Shown here: piece after piece, positions 16,285 to 24,715 of the stretch
Position numbering within the stretch: position 1 is the first letter of the stretch
Layout: each line of letters opens with the position of its first letter
Assembly: GCA_900319465.1 (NCBI GenBank)
Contig: ONOL01000011.1
Location: forward strand, 1 to 53,455
Origin: an uncultured Eubacteriales bacterium
GTDB taxonomy: Bacteria; Bacillota; Clostridia; Oscillospirales; Oscillospiraceae
Direction of reading: 5' to 3'
Length of the DNA: 53,455 nucleotides
Translations under genes and position numbers: made by a program
Notes under the pieces: model-generated
The model's input: only the letters and a program-made list of their open reading frames with translations
Database searches by the model: none
Told to the model about the DNA's origin: nothing

Positions 16285-17661
16285 TTACTTCACCAGGTTC
16301 ACGACCCATCTGCCGCTGCGCACGAGGCAGAAGCCCAGCACGCACTTGATGAGCGCCAGGGACTCGACGACGACGTACATGGGCAGGATCGGCATCGCGG
16401 TAAAGCGGGAGAGGAAGAAGGCCGCCGGAATGGAAACCAGCCAGGTAAAGAGGCTGTCAAAGACGAAGGTGATCACGGTTTTGCCGCCGGAGCGCAGCGT
16501 GAAGTAGCAGGAGCTGGCATAGGCGTGCACAGGCATCAGCGCCGCGCCCACCAGCAGAAGCCGCACCGCGAGCGCCTTCACGCCCGGCGTGGTGTTGTAC
16601 AGATCGGGCAGCAGCGGCGCGGCCAGCGCCATCAGGCCGCCCACCACGAGGCTCTGCGCCACGGAAAAGGCGAGCAGCTTCCGGTCGTCCTCCCGGGCCT
16701 TCTCCAGCTCGCCCGCGCCCAGAAGCTGGCCGATGAGGATGGCGATGGCGTCGCCCATGGCGATGAAGGCGCAGAAGAAGAGGTTGGAGATCGTCGAGGA
16801 GATGTTGAAGGCGGAGACGACCTCGAGCCCGCGCAGCGAGTAACACTGGTTGAGCGTGGTCATGCCGCCGGACCAGAGCAGCTCATTGAGAAGCAGCGGC
16901 AGGCCCATGGCCGCAATCTGTCGGAAAAGCGCGCCGTTCACCCGCAGCGAACGGAACGCGCCCTCCACATAGGGGCAGCGATCCCGGTGCCGGTAAGGCC
17001 AGATCATCACGATGCCGCACTCCACAAAGCGGGCCAGCACCGTCGCCCACGCAGCGCCCACCACGCCCATGGCCGGAACGCCGAGCTTGCCGAAGATGAA
17101 GACGTAGTTGAACACGAGGTTGACGAAGACCGCGATGATCCCCGCCTTCATGGGCAGTACGGTCTCCCCCGCCTGCCGCATCGTGCTCGAATAGATCTGG
17201 CCGGCGGCGAAGGGCACGAGCTGCCAGAGCATCACGGCCAGATAGTCCCTGCCGTAGCGGAGCGTGGCGGCCAGATCGAGCCCCTCCTCACCCTCGTGCA
17301 GAAACAGGCTGATCAGGTCGCCGCCGAAGCGGAGCAGCACGCCGCCGAACAGCAGCACCGCGCCCGCCGCCACAAAGAGCTTGACGCGCATGGTCTGGCG
17401 CACGCCCTCCTGGTCGCCCTTGCCGAAGAACTGCGCGGTAAAAATGCCGGGGCCGGCCAGGCCGCCGAAGACGCAGAGGTTGAACACGAAGAGGAGCTGG
17501 TTGACGATGGCCACGCCGGACATGGGCTCCGTGCCCACCTGTCCGACCATGACGTTATCCAGCAGGCTCACAAAGTTCGTGATGAGGTTTTGAAGGAAGA
17601 TCGGAATCATCACCGTAAAAAGCTTCCGGTAAAAGGCTTTGTTCCCGATGTATCTGTTCAT
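16285..17661 (-). CDS. MATE-family efflux transporter
   Basis: This 458-residue membrane protein has about 12 hydrophobic segments in two similar halves. FLQNLITNFVSLLDNVMVGQVG is the typical N-terminal MATE signature, and the second half repeats the pattern (ELLWSGGMTTLNQCYS). Such proteins export drugs or metabolites with Na+ or H+. ATG 17661 begins MNRYIGNKAFYRKL; an upstream ATG is possible but adds no family-like sequence, and the ribosome site is weak. Confidence 0.9.
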   Translation of the reverse strand: MNRYIGNKAFYRKLFTVMIPIFLQNLITNFVSLLDNVMVGQVGTEPMSGVAIVNQLLFVFNLCVFGGLAGPGIFTAQFFGKGDQEGVRQTMRVKLFVAAGAVLLFGGVLLRFGGDLISLFLHEGEEGLDLAATLRYGRDYLAVMLWQLVPFAAGQIYSSTMRQAGETVLPMKAGIIAVFVNLVFNYVFIFGKLGVPAMGVVGAAWATVLARFVECGIVMIWPYRHRDRCPYVEGAFRSLRVNGALFRQIAAMGLPLLLNELLWSGGMTTLNQCYSLRGLEVVSAFNISSTISNLFFCAFIAMGDAIAILIGQLLGAGELEKAREDDRKLLAFSVAQSLVVGGLMALAAPLLPDLYNTTPGVKALAVRLLLVGAALMPVHAYASSCYFTLRSGGKTVITFVFDSLFTWLVSIPAAFFLSRFTAMPILPMYVVVESLALIKCVLGFCLVRSGRWVVNLVK

Positions 17662-17758
17662 GAGAAGCACCCGTTCCTTGGAATATGGAATCCGCGTCAT
17701 TCTACACGATATGCGCGGAAAAAGCAAGCCTCTCCGCCCTGACGCGGCTCTCAAGGAC

Positions 17759-17789
17759 AAAGCCTCCGGCAAAAACGGCCGGAGGCTTT
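17759..17789. terminator. Terminator downstream of prsW
   Basis: AAAGCCTCCGGC (17759-17770) pairs with GCCGGAGGCTTT (17778-17789). It follows the prsW stop on the minus strand and lies upstream of the MATE gene. The T-run is short. Confidence 0.65.
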
Positions 17790-17817
17790 GTCTGTCCGCT
17801 TCTTTCGCGGCGGGCGC

Positions 17818-18531
17818 TCAGAAAACGTCCCAGTGGGGATTCAGATACTGGTCGTTGCGCGAGATGTGCAGCACCAGGCGGTAGGCCGTGATGAACATGG
17901 CCAGCACAAACACGACGAACACGGCGCTCAGCGCCTCGGTCTGCCGGACGGCGATGAAATCGTACAGTCCGTGGAGGATCGCCGGGACCAGCACCGCCAT
18001 CCTGCGGCAGCGGCCCGAACGCTTCGGATCGCCCTGCAGATCGCGGCGCTTGGCCGAGCCGTACCACGCGCCCATGAACACGCCGAAGCAGGCATGTCCC
18101 GGCACGGCGGTCAGCGCTCTGGCCACGGCGGCGCCGATGCCGTACTGCATCACGTAGCCGATGTTCTCCCAAAGCGCAAAGCCAAGCGAGACGGACACGG
18201 CGTAGACCACGCCGTCAAAAAGGCAGTTGAACTCCGGCGAGCGCCAGGTGCGGTTCTTGAGCAGGAGGTACTTGAAGCCCTCCTCCGCAAAGGCCACGAT
18301 GCCGAAATACATGATGAGATCGTAGGGAAGCGTCCCCTCCGAATAAAAGCAGGAAAGCACAATATCGCCGATCTGCTCGGTCAGCGAGGCGAGCAGCGTC
18401 GAGAGTATCCCCAGCACCACGAGCTTCAGGATGAGACCGACCGGCTCTTTTTCCAGCCGGTCCGCCCGGTAGACTTTGAACAGCAGCCAGATCGCGGGAA
18501 CGATCGCCGCTGCGATCAGCACAGTTTCCAT
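17818..18531 (-). CDS. prsW: PrsW-family intramembrane metalloprotease
   Basis: This 237-residue membrane protein carries all PrsW motifs: AFAEEGFKYLLL (EExxK), FDGVVYAVSV, LWENIGYV, the histidine in PGHACFG, and LHGLYDF near the C-terminus. PrsW performs site-1 cleavage of anti-sigma factor RsiW in Bacillus; related proteins act in other stress or germination pathways. It is last in an operon with a Gx transporter and a NusG domain II protein, with GGAGGG overlapping the upstream stop. Its target here is unknown. Confidence 0.88.
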   Translation of the reverse strand: METVLIAAAIVPAIWLLFKVYRADRLEKEPVGLILKLVVLGILSTLLASLTEQIGDIVLSCFYSEGTLPYDLIMYFGIVAFAEEGFKYLLLKNRTWRSPEFNCLFDGVVYAVSVSLGFALWENIGYVMQYGIGAAVARALTAVPGHACFGVFMGAWYGSAKRRDLQGDPKRSGRCRRMAVLVPAILHGLYDFIAVRQTEALSAVFVVFVLAMFITAYRLVLHISRNDQYLNPHWDVF

Positions 18532-18535
18532 GATG

Positions 18536-19027
18536 TCATCCCTCCACGCGGATACGTTTGACCAGGATCCCCGCCAGAAGCCCGATCACGATGCCGGCGA
18601 GCGTGCCGCTGAGCACCAGGAAGGGCAGGTAGTAGCGGATCACGTCGGTCTGCAGCAGCAGGCAGGCCATCGCGATCTGCCCGACGTTGTGCAGCACGCC
18701 GCCCGCCACGCTCACCGCGATCTCCGAAAACAGCCCCGTCTTTTTCAGCGCGGCCATGCTGATCAGGCTCAGCACCGCGCCCGCCAGGCTGTAAAAGAGG
18801 CTGGCGAAGCTGCCGAACAGGATCGAGACCAGAAAGACGCGGATCAGCGAGATCAGCGCGGCCTCCTTCCAGCCCAGCTGATAGAGCACGAACACCACCG
18901 CGATGTTGGCCAGCCCCATCTTCACGCCGGGGATGGACACGAACGCGGGGATCTGGCTCTCCACGAAGGACAGGATCATGGCCAGCGCGATCGCAAGCGC
19001 CATGACCGTCACTTTCTTTGTCCTCAT
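18536..19027 (-). CDS. Gx transporter family membrane protein (heptaprenyl diphosphate synthase component I-like)
   Basis: This 163-residue protein has five or six hydrophobic segments and typical sequences IPGVKMGLANIAVV and GGVLHNVGQI. Databases often call the family heptaprenyl diphosphate synthase component I, but it is an ECF-S-like membrane protein. It is commonly paired with a NusG domain II protein, as seen here, and similar pairs (EetB/EetA) occur in flavin-based extracellular electron transfer loci. That functional link is inferred. ATG 19027 with upstream GAGGGCGG is preferred. Confidence 0.82.
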   Translation of the reverse strand: MRTKKVTVMALAIALAMILSFVESQIPAFVSIPGVKMGLANIAVVFVLYQLGWKEAALISLIRVFLVSILFGSFASLFYSLAGAVLSLISMAALKKTGLFSEIAVSVAGGVLHNVGQIAMACLLLQTDVIRYYLPFLVLSGTLAGIVIGLLAGILVKRIRVEG

Positions 19028-19037
19028 GCCGCCGCCC

Positions 19038-19421
19038 TCATCCGAAGATGTCCACGCCGCCGTCATCTCCGCCTTCCACGGTGACGATCAGCTGGTTGGG
19101 CAGGCAGACGATCAACTGACCGTCCAGATGGATCTTACCCATATGCACACAGATTTTATCCGGGCAGGTAGCCTCGGACAGATACGCGAAGCCATCCTCG
19201 ATCACGAGCGTGTTGGTGCCGCCGTTGAGCGGAAAGACGCCGTTCCGGTCCAGAGGGTAGCGGCCGGCCTCCTCGCCGTTGATGATCACGACGGCGCAGG
19301 CGCCCTCTTCCCTGCCGGCGCTGAAAGCGAAGTACAGCACCAGCGCCAGAAGCAGGAGGCCGAGGATCAGCGCCGCGTCCAGCAGCGTTCTCTTTTTCTT
19401 CGACATTTCTTTCTTTCCCAT
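19038..19421 (-). CDS. Membrane-anchored NusG domain II protein
   Basis: This 127-residue protein has one N-terminal transmembrane anchor (about residues 12-34) and an extracytoplasmic NusG domain II-like beta domain. The segment EATCPDKICVHMGKI with CPDKIC and a further cysteine in IVCLPNQL is characteristic. It is the first gene of the NusG-II/Gx/PrsW operon, with a good promoter at 19491-19519. The second ATG (MSKKKRT, 5 codons in) is an alternative start. In other Clostridia this family sits with Gx transporters and FMN-binding or ApbE proteins. Confidence 0.83.
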   Translation of the reverse strand: MGKKEMSKKKRTLLDAALILGLLLLALVLYFAFSAGREEGACAVVIINGEEAGRYPLDRNGVFPLNGGTNTLVIEDGFAYLSEATCPDKICVHMGKIHLDGQLIVCLPNQLIVTVEGGDDGGVDIFG

Positions 19422-19490
19422 CCGCCGTCTCCCATTCCGCTGTTTTTTGCCGGCGCAGACGCTTTTCCGATCCGCTCCGGTATCGGTATT

Positions 19491-19519
19491 ATTGTAGGAG
19501 CCGCGCAGTCGATTGTCAA
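19491..19519 (-). promoter_or_regulatory. Promoter of the NusG-II/Gx/prsW operon
   Basis: On the minus strand TTGACA (19514-19519), a 17-bp spacer and TACAAT (19491-19496) form a strong sigma-A promoter. Confidence 0.75.
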
Positions 19520-19548
19520 GAAAAACCCCCGGCCGGCGGCCGGGGGTT
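19519..19548 (-). terminator. Terminator of the LysM protein gene
   Basis: A GC-rich perfect stem (about 19524-19548, AACCCCCGGCC and complement) is followed on the minus strand by TTTTTC. It directly precedes the promoter of the next operon. Confidence 0.85.
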
Positions 19549-19569
19549 GGTGTTTGTAAACGCTGCAGA

Positions 19570-20805
19570 TCAGGAGGCGGGCTTGAAGGTCACGGAAATG
19601 CTCACTTCGTAATCCGGCATGGTGAAGCTGTTGTTGGTGACCGCCACGGCCTCGGTGCCGCCGGTCTTCGTAACGGAGATGCCGTTGAGCACATAGCCCT
19701 TGTCGGGGATCGGGTAGATCGTGACGACCTGGCCCTTATCGGCGGTGTTGACGGTCTTGCCGCCCACCTGCATCAGATAGGTGCCGTTGGAGCCGGTGTG
19801 CATGCTGTAAGCGCCGGTGCTGCCGATGCCGCCGGTGCCGGTGCCGGTGCCCGAGGCCGGGGGGCCGCTCGCGATCGTGCCGGGGGCGGGCAGGATCAGG
19901 ACCTTGCCCACGTACAGCTTGCTGTAATCCTTGATGTTGTTGGTCGTGGTGATCCAGTTGTAGTTCTTGGCAAAGTCAATGCCCAGATCCTTGCAGACCT
20001 TGGCCACCGTGTCGCCCTTCTTGAGGGTGTAGGTGATGGTGGGCGTGGTGACGGTCGAGCCGGAGCCGGGGACCAGGCTGCCGCCGGCGCCGTTGACCAG
20101 GACGGGGATATACACAATCTCGTTGACCTTGATGCTGGCCATGTTGTCCTTGTTGTTGATGGCCTTGATGATCCGCTCGTTCTTGCCGTAGTCGACGCCG
20201 AAGGACTTGCAGATGCCGACGACGGTGTCGCCCTTGACGACCCGGTGCGCGACGACCTTATAGTAGGCGCCGGAGGCGGGCGGGGTGAGGCTGGGCAGCA
20301 GCAGGACCTGACCGACCTTCAGCTTGGCGTAGTTGGTGATGTTGTTGAGCTTGGTGATGGTGTTGGAGTTCTGCTGGAAGCTGACGCCGTAGGCGTTGCA
20401 GATCTTATACACCGTTTCGCCCGAGGCCATCGTGTGCGAGATCAGGTAAGAGACCACGACGTCCGTGCTTCCGGGCGGGATGACGCCGGGGCTCACGATC
20501 GGAGCCGGGGTCGCCGTCGAGGGCGTGGGGCTGGGCAGCGAGGGCGTGGTGCCCGGCGCGGGCAGCGTCAGCACCTTGCCCACGGGCAGCGTGGTGTAGT
20601 TGGTGATTTTATTGGTCTTGGTGATCCAGTCGTAGTTCTTCACAAAATCGATGCCCAGATCTTTGCAGACCTTCGCCACCGTATCCCCGCTCTTGAGGGT
20701 GTAGGTGATGGTGGCATCGGCGAAAGCGGTCGTAGTCAGCAGGCCGCCCGCGAGTGACATAACGAGAACCAGACTCAGCAGGACAGAAAGCAGACGTTTT
20801 TTCAT
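19570..20805 (-). CDS. Secreted protein with four LysM domains
   Basis: This 411-residue protein has a Sec signal peptide (MKKRLLSVLLSLVLVMSLAGGLLTTTAFA) and four LysM repeats, each running from Y-x-L/V-K-x-G-D-T-V to V-G-x-V/I-L/Y-x-L/I-P. Repeats 1 and 4 are nearly identical (GDTVAKVCKDLGIDF). Pro/Ser/Thr- and Gly-rich linkers separate them. The C-terminus (YVLNGISVTKTGGTEAVAV...FTMPDYEVSISVTFKP) is a divergent beta-repeat common on clostridial surface proteins. LysM binds peptidoglycan, so it is probably a wall-attached protein; no enzyme domain is seen. GGGAGG precedes ATG 20805. Confidence 0.9.
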   Translation of the reverse strand: MKKRLLSVLLSLVLVMSLAGGLLTTTAFADATITYTLKSGDTVAKVCKDLGIDFVKNYDWITKTNKITNYTTLPVGKVLTLPAPGTTPSLPSPTPSTATPAPIVSPGVIPPGSTDVVVSYLISHTMASGETVYKICNAYGVSFQQNSNTITKLNNITNYAKLKVGQVLLLPSLTPPASGAYYKVVAHRVVKGDTVVGICKSFGVDYGKNERIIKAINNKDNMASIKVNEIVYIPVLVNGAGGSLVPGSGSTVTTPTITYTLKKGDTVAKVCKDLGIDFAKNYNWITTTNNIKDYSKLYVGKVLILPAPGTIASGPPASGTGTGTGGIGSTGAYSMHTGSNGTYLMQVGGKTVNTADKGQVVTIYPIPDKGYVLNGISVTKTGGTEAVAVTNNSFTMPDYEVSISVTFKPAS

Positions 20806-20894
20806 GATCGTTCCTCCCAGGGCTGATTTCAGCCCGAATTCCCTTCGAAAGAGAAAGATCCAAGATCTATCCACACTTCGAGCATTGTAAGCTA

Positions 20895-20923
20895 ATTATA
20901 AAAGCTTGGTTACCATAATGCAA
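20895..20923 (-). promoter_or_regulatory. Promoter of the LysM protein gene
   Basis: On the minus strand TTGCAT (20918-20923) and a perfect TATAAT (20895-20900) are 17 bp apart, in an AT-rich patch that stands out from the flanking genes. Confidence 0.75.
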
Positions 20924-20978
20924 GAGGGAATTTATCATTTTATAAAAAATTAAGAAATACGCGCTCGTTTTTCACCTC

Positions 20979-21905
20979 TCAGCCCACCGTCCGGAGCGCT
21001 TCCGGCAGGAAGCGGATCAGATCCGAGGGCGCGAGGGCGTGTTCTCCGAGCGCCTTCGCGGCGAGATCGCCGGCCAGTCCGTGCAGATAGACCGCGCTGC
21101 GCGCCGCCCGCAGGGGCTCCAGCCCCTGCGCCAGCAGGGCGCAAAGGATCCCGCACAGCACGTCCCCGACCCCACCCTTGGCCATGGCCGGGCCGCCGGT
21201 GGGGTTGACACTCGCTTCCCTGCCGCGGCAGACCAGCGTCCCGCAGCCCTTCAGGACCAGGATCACGCCGGGATGCTTCTGCGTAAAGCGCAGCGCGCCG
21301 TTGAGCCTCCCCGCCGTCAAATCCCCGCCGATGCGGCGAAACTCCCCCTCATGGGGCGTGAGGATCAACGGGGCGCGGCATTCTTTGAACAGCTCCGCAT
21401 GCCCGGCGCAGACCGTCAGCGCGTCCGCATCGAGGACGAGAGGGCAGGCCGCCGCGCGCAGGAGCGCGCGTACGATCGCCTCCGCGTCCGGGCCGGTGCC
21501 GAGCCCCGGGCCGACGACACAGGCATCCGCCTTTTCGAGCGCGGGCAGGAGCTCCGGCAGGGCTTCCGCCGCGGCGCAGCCGTCCGCGTTCCCGGTCAGC
21601 GGCTTGACGACCGCGCCGTCACAGCGCACGGCCGCGATCGCATACACGCTCTCGGGAACCATGAGCTGCGTCAGTCCCGCTCCGCTGCGCTCGCAGGCAT
21701 TGGCCGCCAGCACGGGAGCGCCGGAGAAGCCGCGCGACCCGGCGATCAGCAGCGCCCGGCCGTAGCTGTATTTATGGCTGACCGGCTTTCTGTGCGGCAG
21801 ACGCGCATCCTCCGCCCCCGTCTCCGTCAGGAAGAACGGCCCGTTCAGCGCGGCCGCCGCATCGAAGTACCGCTCCGCGTATTCCGTAAGCCCGAGCTCT
21901 TTCAT
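20979..21905 (-). CDS. nnrD: ADP/ATP-dependent NAD(P)H-hydrate dehydratase
   Basis: This 308-residue ribokinase-fold enzyme repairs hydrated NAD(P)H. Motifs include KYSYGRALLIAGSRGFSGAP, the ADP/substrate region VVGPGLG and LTPHEGEF, VLKGCGTLV, and NPTGGPAMAKGGVGDVLCG with the catalytic Asp. The usual N-terminal NAD(P)HX epimerase half is absent, leaving a short non-conserved N-terminus. GGGGAGG precedes the ATG. Confidence 0.9.
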   Translation of the reverse strand: MKELGLTEYAERYFDAAAALNGPFFLTETGAEDARLPHRKPVSHKYSYGRALLIAGSRGFSGAPVLAANACERSGAGLTQLMVPESVYAIAAVRCDGAVVKPLTGNADGCAAAEALPELLPALEKADACVVGPGLGTGPDAEAIVRALLRAAACPLVLDADALTVCAGHAELFKECRAPLILTPHEGEFRRIGGDLTAGRLNGALRFTQKHPGVILVLKGCGTLVCRGREASVNPTGGPAMAKGGVGDVLCGILCALLAQGLEPLRAARSAVYLHGLAGDLAAKALGEHALAPSDLIRFLPEALRTVG

Positions 21906-21971
21906 TCTTCCGTCCTCCCCTGCTTCCGTTTCTTGGGCGGAGCCGTCTCCGGCGCCGCGTTTTTCACCTCG

Positions 21972-22766
21972 TTACCGGCAGTTTACCGTTTGCCGCCGCC
22001 CGCGCAGCAGGTCGGCGAGCGCGAACGCGCCGGTGATCACCGTCATATACACGCCGAGAATGACGATGCTGGGCAGCAGATACAGGAAGGGCACGGGGAT
22101 CCAGCGGTGGAAGATCTCCAGCAGGAAGTTGCCCTCCGTCTCGACCGCAAAAAAGTAATTGGCTTTCGGATGCAGCCCGCTCGCCCGCAGGAGCAGGTCG
22201 ACGAGGAAGACGATGAAAGAGATGGCGAGCGCGCTGAGCGCCGTGCGCGGCAGATCGCGGAACCTCGGCCGATAGAGCCCGAAGCACACGATGGCCAGCC
22301 CTTCGATCACGATCATGAAGTGTGTGCCGTAGAAGCCCAGCATCCGCGGCAGCAGCAGCGAATAACCGTCAAAGCCGTTGCCGGGCATGGCGAGCGCCAT
22401 CATGGCGCCAAGCGGGGCGAGGAAAAAGCCGAAGCTCATCAGCACCCGATCCCGGCGCAGCACAGCGACCGGGATGAGCATCATGTTGATGTTGCAAAGC
22501 TGCAGCGGCAGCTCGCCCCACCAGTTGAAGCCGCCCATATTCGCCGTGATCACGTCGTACTCCGCGTCGAGGGAGAGGGCGTACTTATAGATGAAGTAGC
22601 CGACAAAGGTCACGAGGCAGGCGGCGATCAGTACCCAGCGTCTGGTGTTCTCGCTCTTTTTGCGCAGCAGGATGCTTGAGAGCGCCAGCAGCGCGAGAAA
22701 GGCCGCGAACACAGTCAGAAAGACGGTGTTGAAGGGCCGGATCACCCAAAGATCGGTATTCTGCAC
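21972..22766 (-). CDS. YwaF-like (TIGR02206) integral membrane protein
   Basis: This 264-residue protein has about seven hydrophobic segments. The block NWWGELPLQLCNINMMLIP and the second-half FYGTHFMIVIEGLAIV match the YwaF family of Firmicutes, whose function is not settled. Translation starts at a GTG with GGGGGA upstream. It has its own promoter at 22841-22869. Confidence 0.78.
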   Translation of the reverse strand: MQNTDLWVIRPFNTVFLTVFAAFLALLALSSILLRKKSENTRRWVLIAACLVTFVGYFIYKYALSLDAEYDVITANMGGFNWWGELPLQLCNINMMLIPVAVLRRDRVLMSFGFFLAPLGAMMALAMPGNGFDGYSLLLPRMLGFYGTHFMIVIEGLAIVCFGLYRPRFRDLPRTALSALAISFIVFLVDLLLRASGLHPKANYFFAVETEGNFLLEIFHRWIPVPFLYLLPSIVILGVYMTVITGAFALADLLRGRRQTVNCR

Positions 22767-22840
22767 AGAGCAGTCCCCCTTTTTTATCTGCGTTCTCCCC
22801 TCGCCGGGGCGGGAAAGGCGCCGATCGTTTTCTTTTTAAC

Positions 22841-22869
22841 AGTATAGCAGATGTTGCCGCGGCATACAA
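22841..22869 (-). promoter_or_regulatory. Promoter of the YwaF-like gene
   Basis: On the minus strand TTGTAT (22864-22869) and TATACT (22841-22846) are 17 bp apart. Confidence 0.7.
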
Positions 22870-22945
22870 GGACGAGGCAGAGAATATTGTAAATTTCGCC
22901 AGGCCGCCGGGAGAAGGCCGCAGGCGGGGCAACAGCCGGGCAAAA

Positions 22946-22990
22946 GGATCTCCGGCGGATACGGAATTATCCGTCTCCGCCGGAGATTTG
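22946..22990 (-). terminator. Terminator downstream of the 23057 gene
   Basis: ATCTCCGGCGGA pairs with TCCGCCGGAGAT, and an inner short stem (GACGGATAATTCCGT region) is possible. CCTTTTG follows on the minus strand. Confidence 0.65.
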
Positions 22991-23056
22991 TCTGCGCGGC
23001 TTCCTCGCGCCGCCATGCGGGCGGCGCTTCCGCGGCCGTTTACGCCTGAGCGGCAA

Positions 23057-23731
23057 TCACGCTTCCGTCGTCTGCGGAGGGCTCCATACGAAAAAGCCCT
23101 CGGCTTCCGCAAGCCGCTTCAGCAGATCCAGCAGCGCGGAAGAAGGATCGTATACGGTCATATGCGTCCCGCCGGGCTCAAGGTCGGCCATGGCATTGCG
23201 CTCCGGGAACACGGCGCGCAGATACTCCTTGCCCGAAAGGGTTTCGAGTCTGTCGGCGAAGCGTCCGGGATCGGGGTTTGTTTCCCAGGTCCCGCAGGAG
23301 TCGAAGGAGACGTCCATCCGATAATAGCAGTTGAGCCGCAGGAGGAGCTCCGCGTATCTGCGGCGCAGCGCCCGGAGCCGCTCCGCTTGGAGGAAGTATC
23401 GCTCCACGGCGAAATACTGCCCTCCGTGCTTTCCCTCCGCGGGCGCCTGCCCGGGGAGGATGTCTACGATCCGGTACGGCCCTTCCAGCAGCTTTCCCAT
23501 CAGCACGTCATAGCGGCGGGGATCTTCGCCGGCCTTGTCCGTCGTCGACAGCTCCTCGATCGTCCGGATCTGCGAAAGGAAGAAAAACGTATCGCCGAGC
23601 CGGATGCTCTCCTCCGCGCGGTCGAATTCGTGGAGGCCGAAGCCGGACGGATACGCTTCCGCGACCCCGGTGAATACTTCGCCGTATTCATCGGTAAGCC
23701 TGATTCTTTTTCCCTCGTATCGCTGCAGCAA
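23057..23731 (-). CDS. Conserved hypothetical protein
   Basis: This 224-residue soluble protein starts at TTG with AAAGGAG upstream. The first 60 residues (YEGKRIRLTDEYGEVFTGVAEAYPSG) look like a small beta-barrel of the Sm-like kind. The rest is alpha/beta with a YFAVERYFLQAERLRALRRRYAELL helix. I do not recognise a characterised family. It stands alone, with a terminator downstream. Confidence 0.7.
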   Translation of the reverse strand: MLQRYEGKRIRLTDEYGEVFTGVAEAYPSGFGLHEFDRAEESIRLGDTFFFLSQIRTIEELSTTDKAGEDPRRYDVLMGKLLEGPYRIVDILPGQAPAEGKHGGQYFAVERYFLQAERLRALRRRYAELLLRLNCYYRMDVSFDSCGTWETNPDPGRFADRLETLSGKEYLRAVFPERNAMADLEPGGTHMTVYDPSSALLDLLKRLAEAEGFFVWSPPQTTEA

Positions 23732-23959
23732 GCTTCCCGCTCCTTTCCCGCGTGCGCGCTTCGCTTCCGCTCTGTCCTCCCGCTCTCTTCACGCCCCTCC
23801 GGCCGGATGGCAGCTCCCGATACTCCGCTTCTCCGGGGCAGTCTTTCCCGGGTCGCTCAGCTCGTTCGTCGGGGCGCCGTCACGATGGACGGCGTGTCCT
23901 TCGGCAGGCAGAACTCCCTGCCTGCCTATTTCCAGGCAAAGGCCACGGCGTTCTCCTTC

Positions 23960-24511
23960 TTATCCGTTCAGCTCCAGCCGCATGAGCAGCAGCTCCTGCC
24001 AGCCGCTCAGTCGGGAGCGGAAGCCCTTCGGGTTGCGCCCGTACTCGACAAAGCCAAGGCTCCGGTAGAGGGCGACGGCGCGGCTGTTGTCCGCCACGGC
24101 CTCCAGCTCCAGCTGGACGTAGCCCGCGGCCCTGGCGCACTCGATGCAGGCCTCCGTCAGCGCCCGGCCGATCCCGAGCCGCCAGTACGCCTTGTCCACG
24201 CTGACGCCGAACTCCGCCCGATGCCTGATCTTCTCTTTTCTTCCGACGCACCCGATCCCGGCCGTGCCCACGACGCTTCCGTCCAGCTCCGCCAGGATCT
24301 CGATCTCGTCCGCGCTCTCCGTCCGCTTTTGCAGGAAGCGCCCTTCCTCCTGGGCGCTCATGCTCGTCTCATCGGGGTAGGTGAGCAGCATATCCGTCTG
24401 CGCATGCGCCAGAAGGAACGCGTCCAGCACCGCCTGTCCGTCCCGTTCGGTCGCGTTTCGGATGACGCAGCTTCTTCCGTCCTTCAATGTAACCGTCCTG
24501 CGGTATTCCAT
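23960..24511 (-). CDS. GNAT-family N-acetyltransferase
   Basis: This 183-residue acetyltransferase has VVGTAGIGCVG (beta-4), the acetyl-CoA motif WRLGIGRALTEACIECAR, LELEAVADNSRAVALYRSLGF and a C-terminal LLLMRLEL. The substrate is unknown. ATG 24511 has GGAGGGG 7 bp upstream; the much longer open frame upstream is not coding. It is divergent to the hydrolase gene that follows. Confidence 0.87.
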   Translation of the reverse strand: MEYRRTVTLKDGRSCVIRNATERDGQAVLDAFLLAHAQTDMLLTYPDETSMSAQEEGRFLQKRTESADEIEILAELDGSVVGTAGIGCVGRKEKIRHRAEFGVSVDKAYWRLGIGRALTEACIECARAAGYVQLELEAVADNSRAVALYRSLGFVEYGRNPKGFRSRLSGWQELLLMRLELNG

Positions 24512-24715
24512 CCCGTTACCCCTCCTGTCAAAGCCTCCGTTTCCCGCAAAGGCCCCTGTGTTCCCAGTATACTGGCCGCTCTGCCGCGTGTCAAGCCGCC
24601 GTCTCCGGCTTGCCATCCCGCGTGGTGTGTGATATTCTGTTTTTGACCGGGGCTTCCCGCCGACGGAAAAGCTCCGGCTGCCGGGACAGTTTTGCTGATC
24701 GGGGGTGTTTGGATC

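Noticed and set aside
21039-22679. 546-codon plus-strand frame over nnrD and the YwaF-like gene
   Set aside because: Antisense to two recognised proteins, with Arg/Gln-rich shadow composition.
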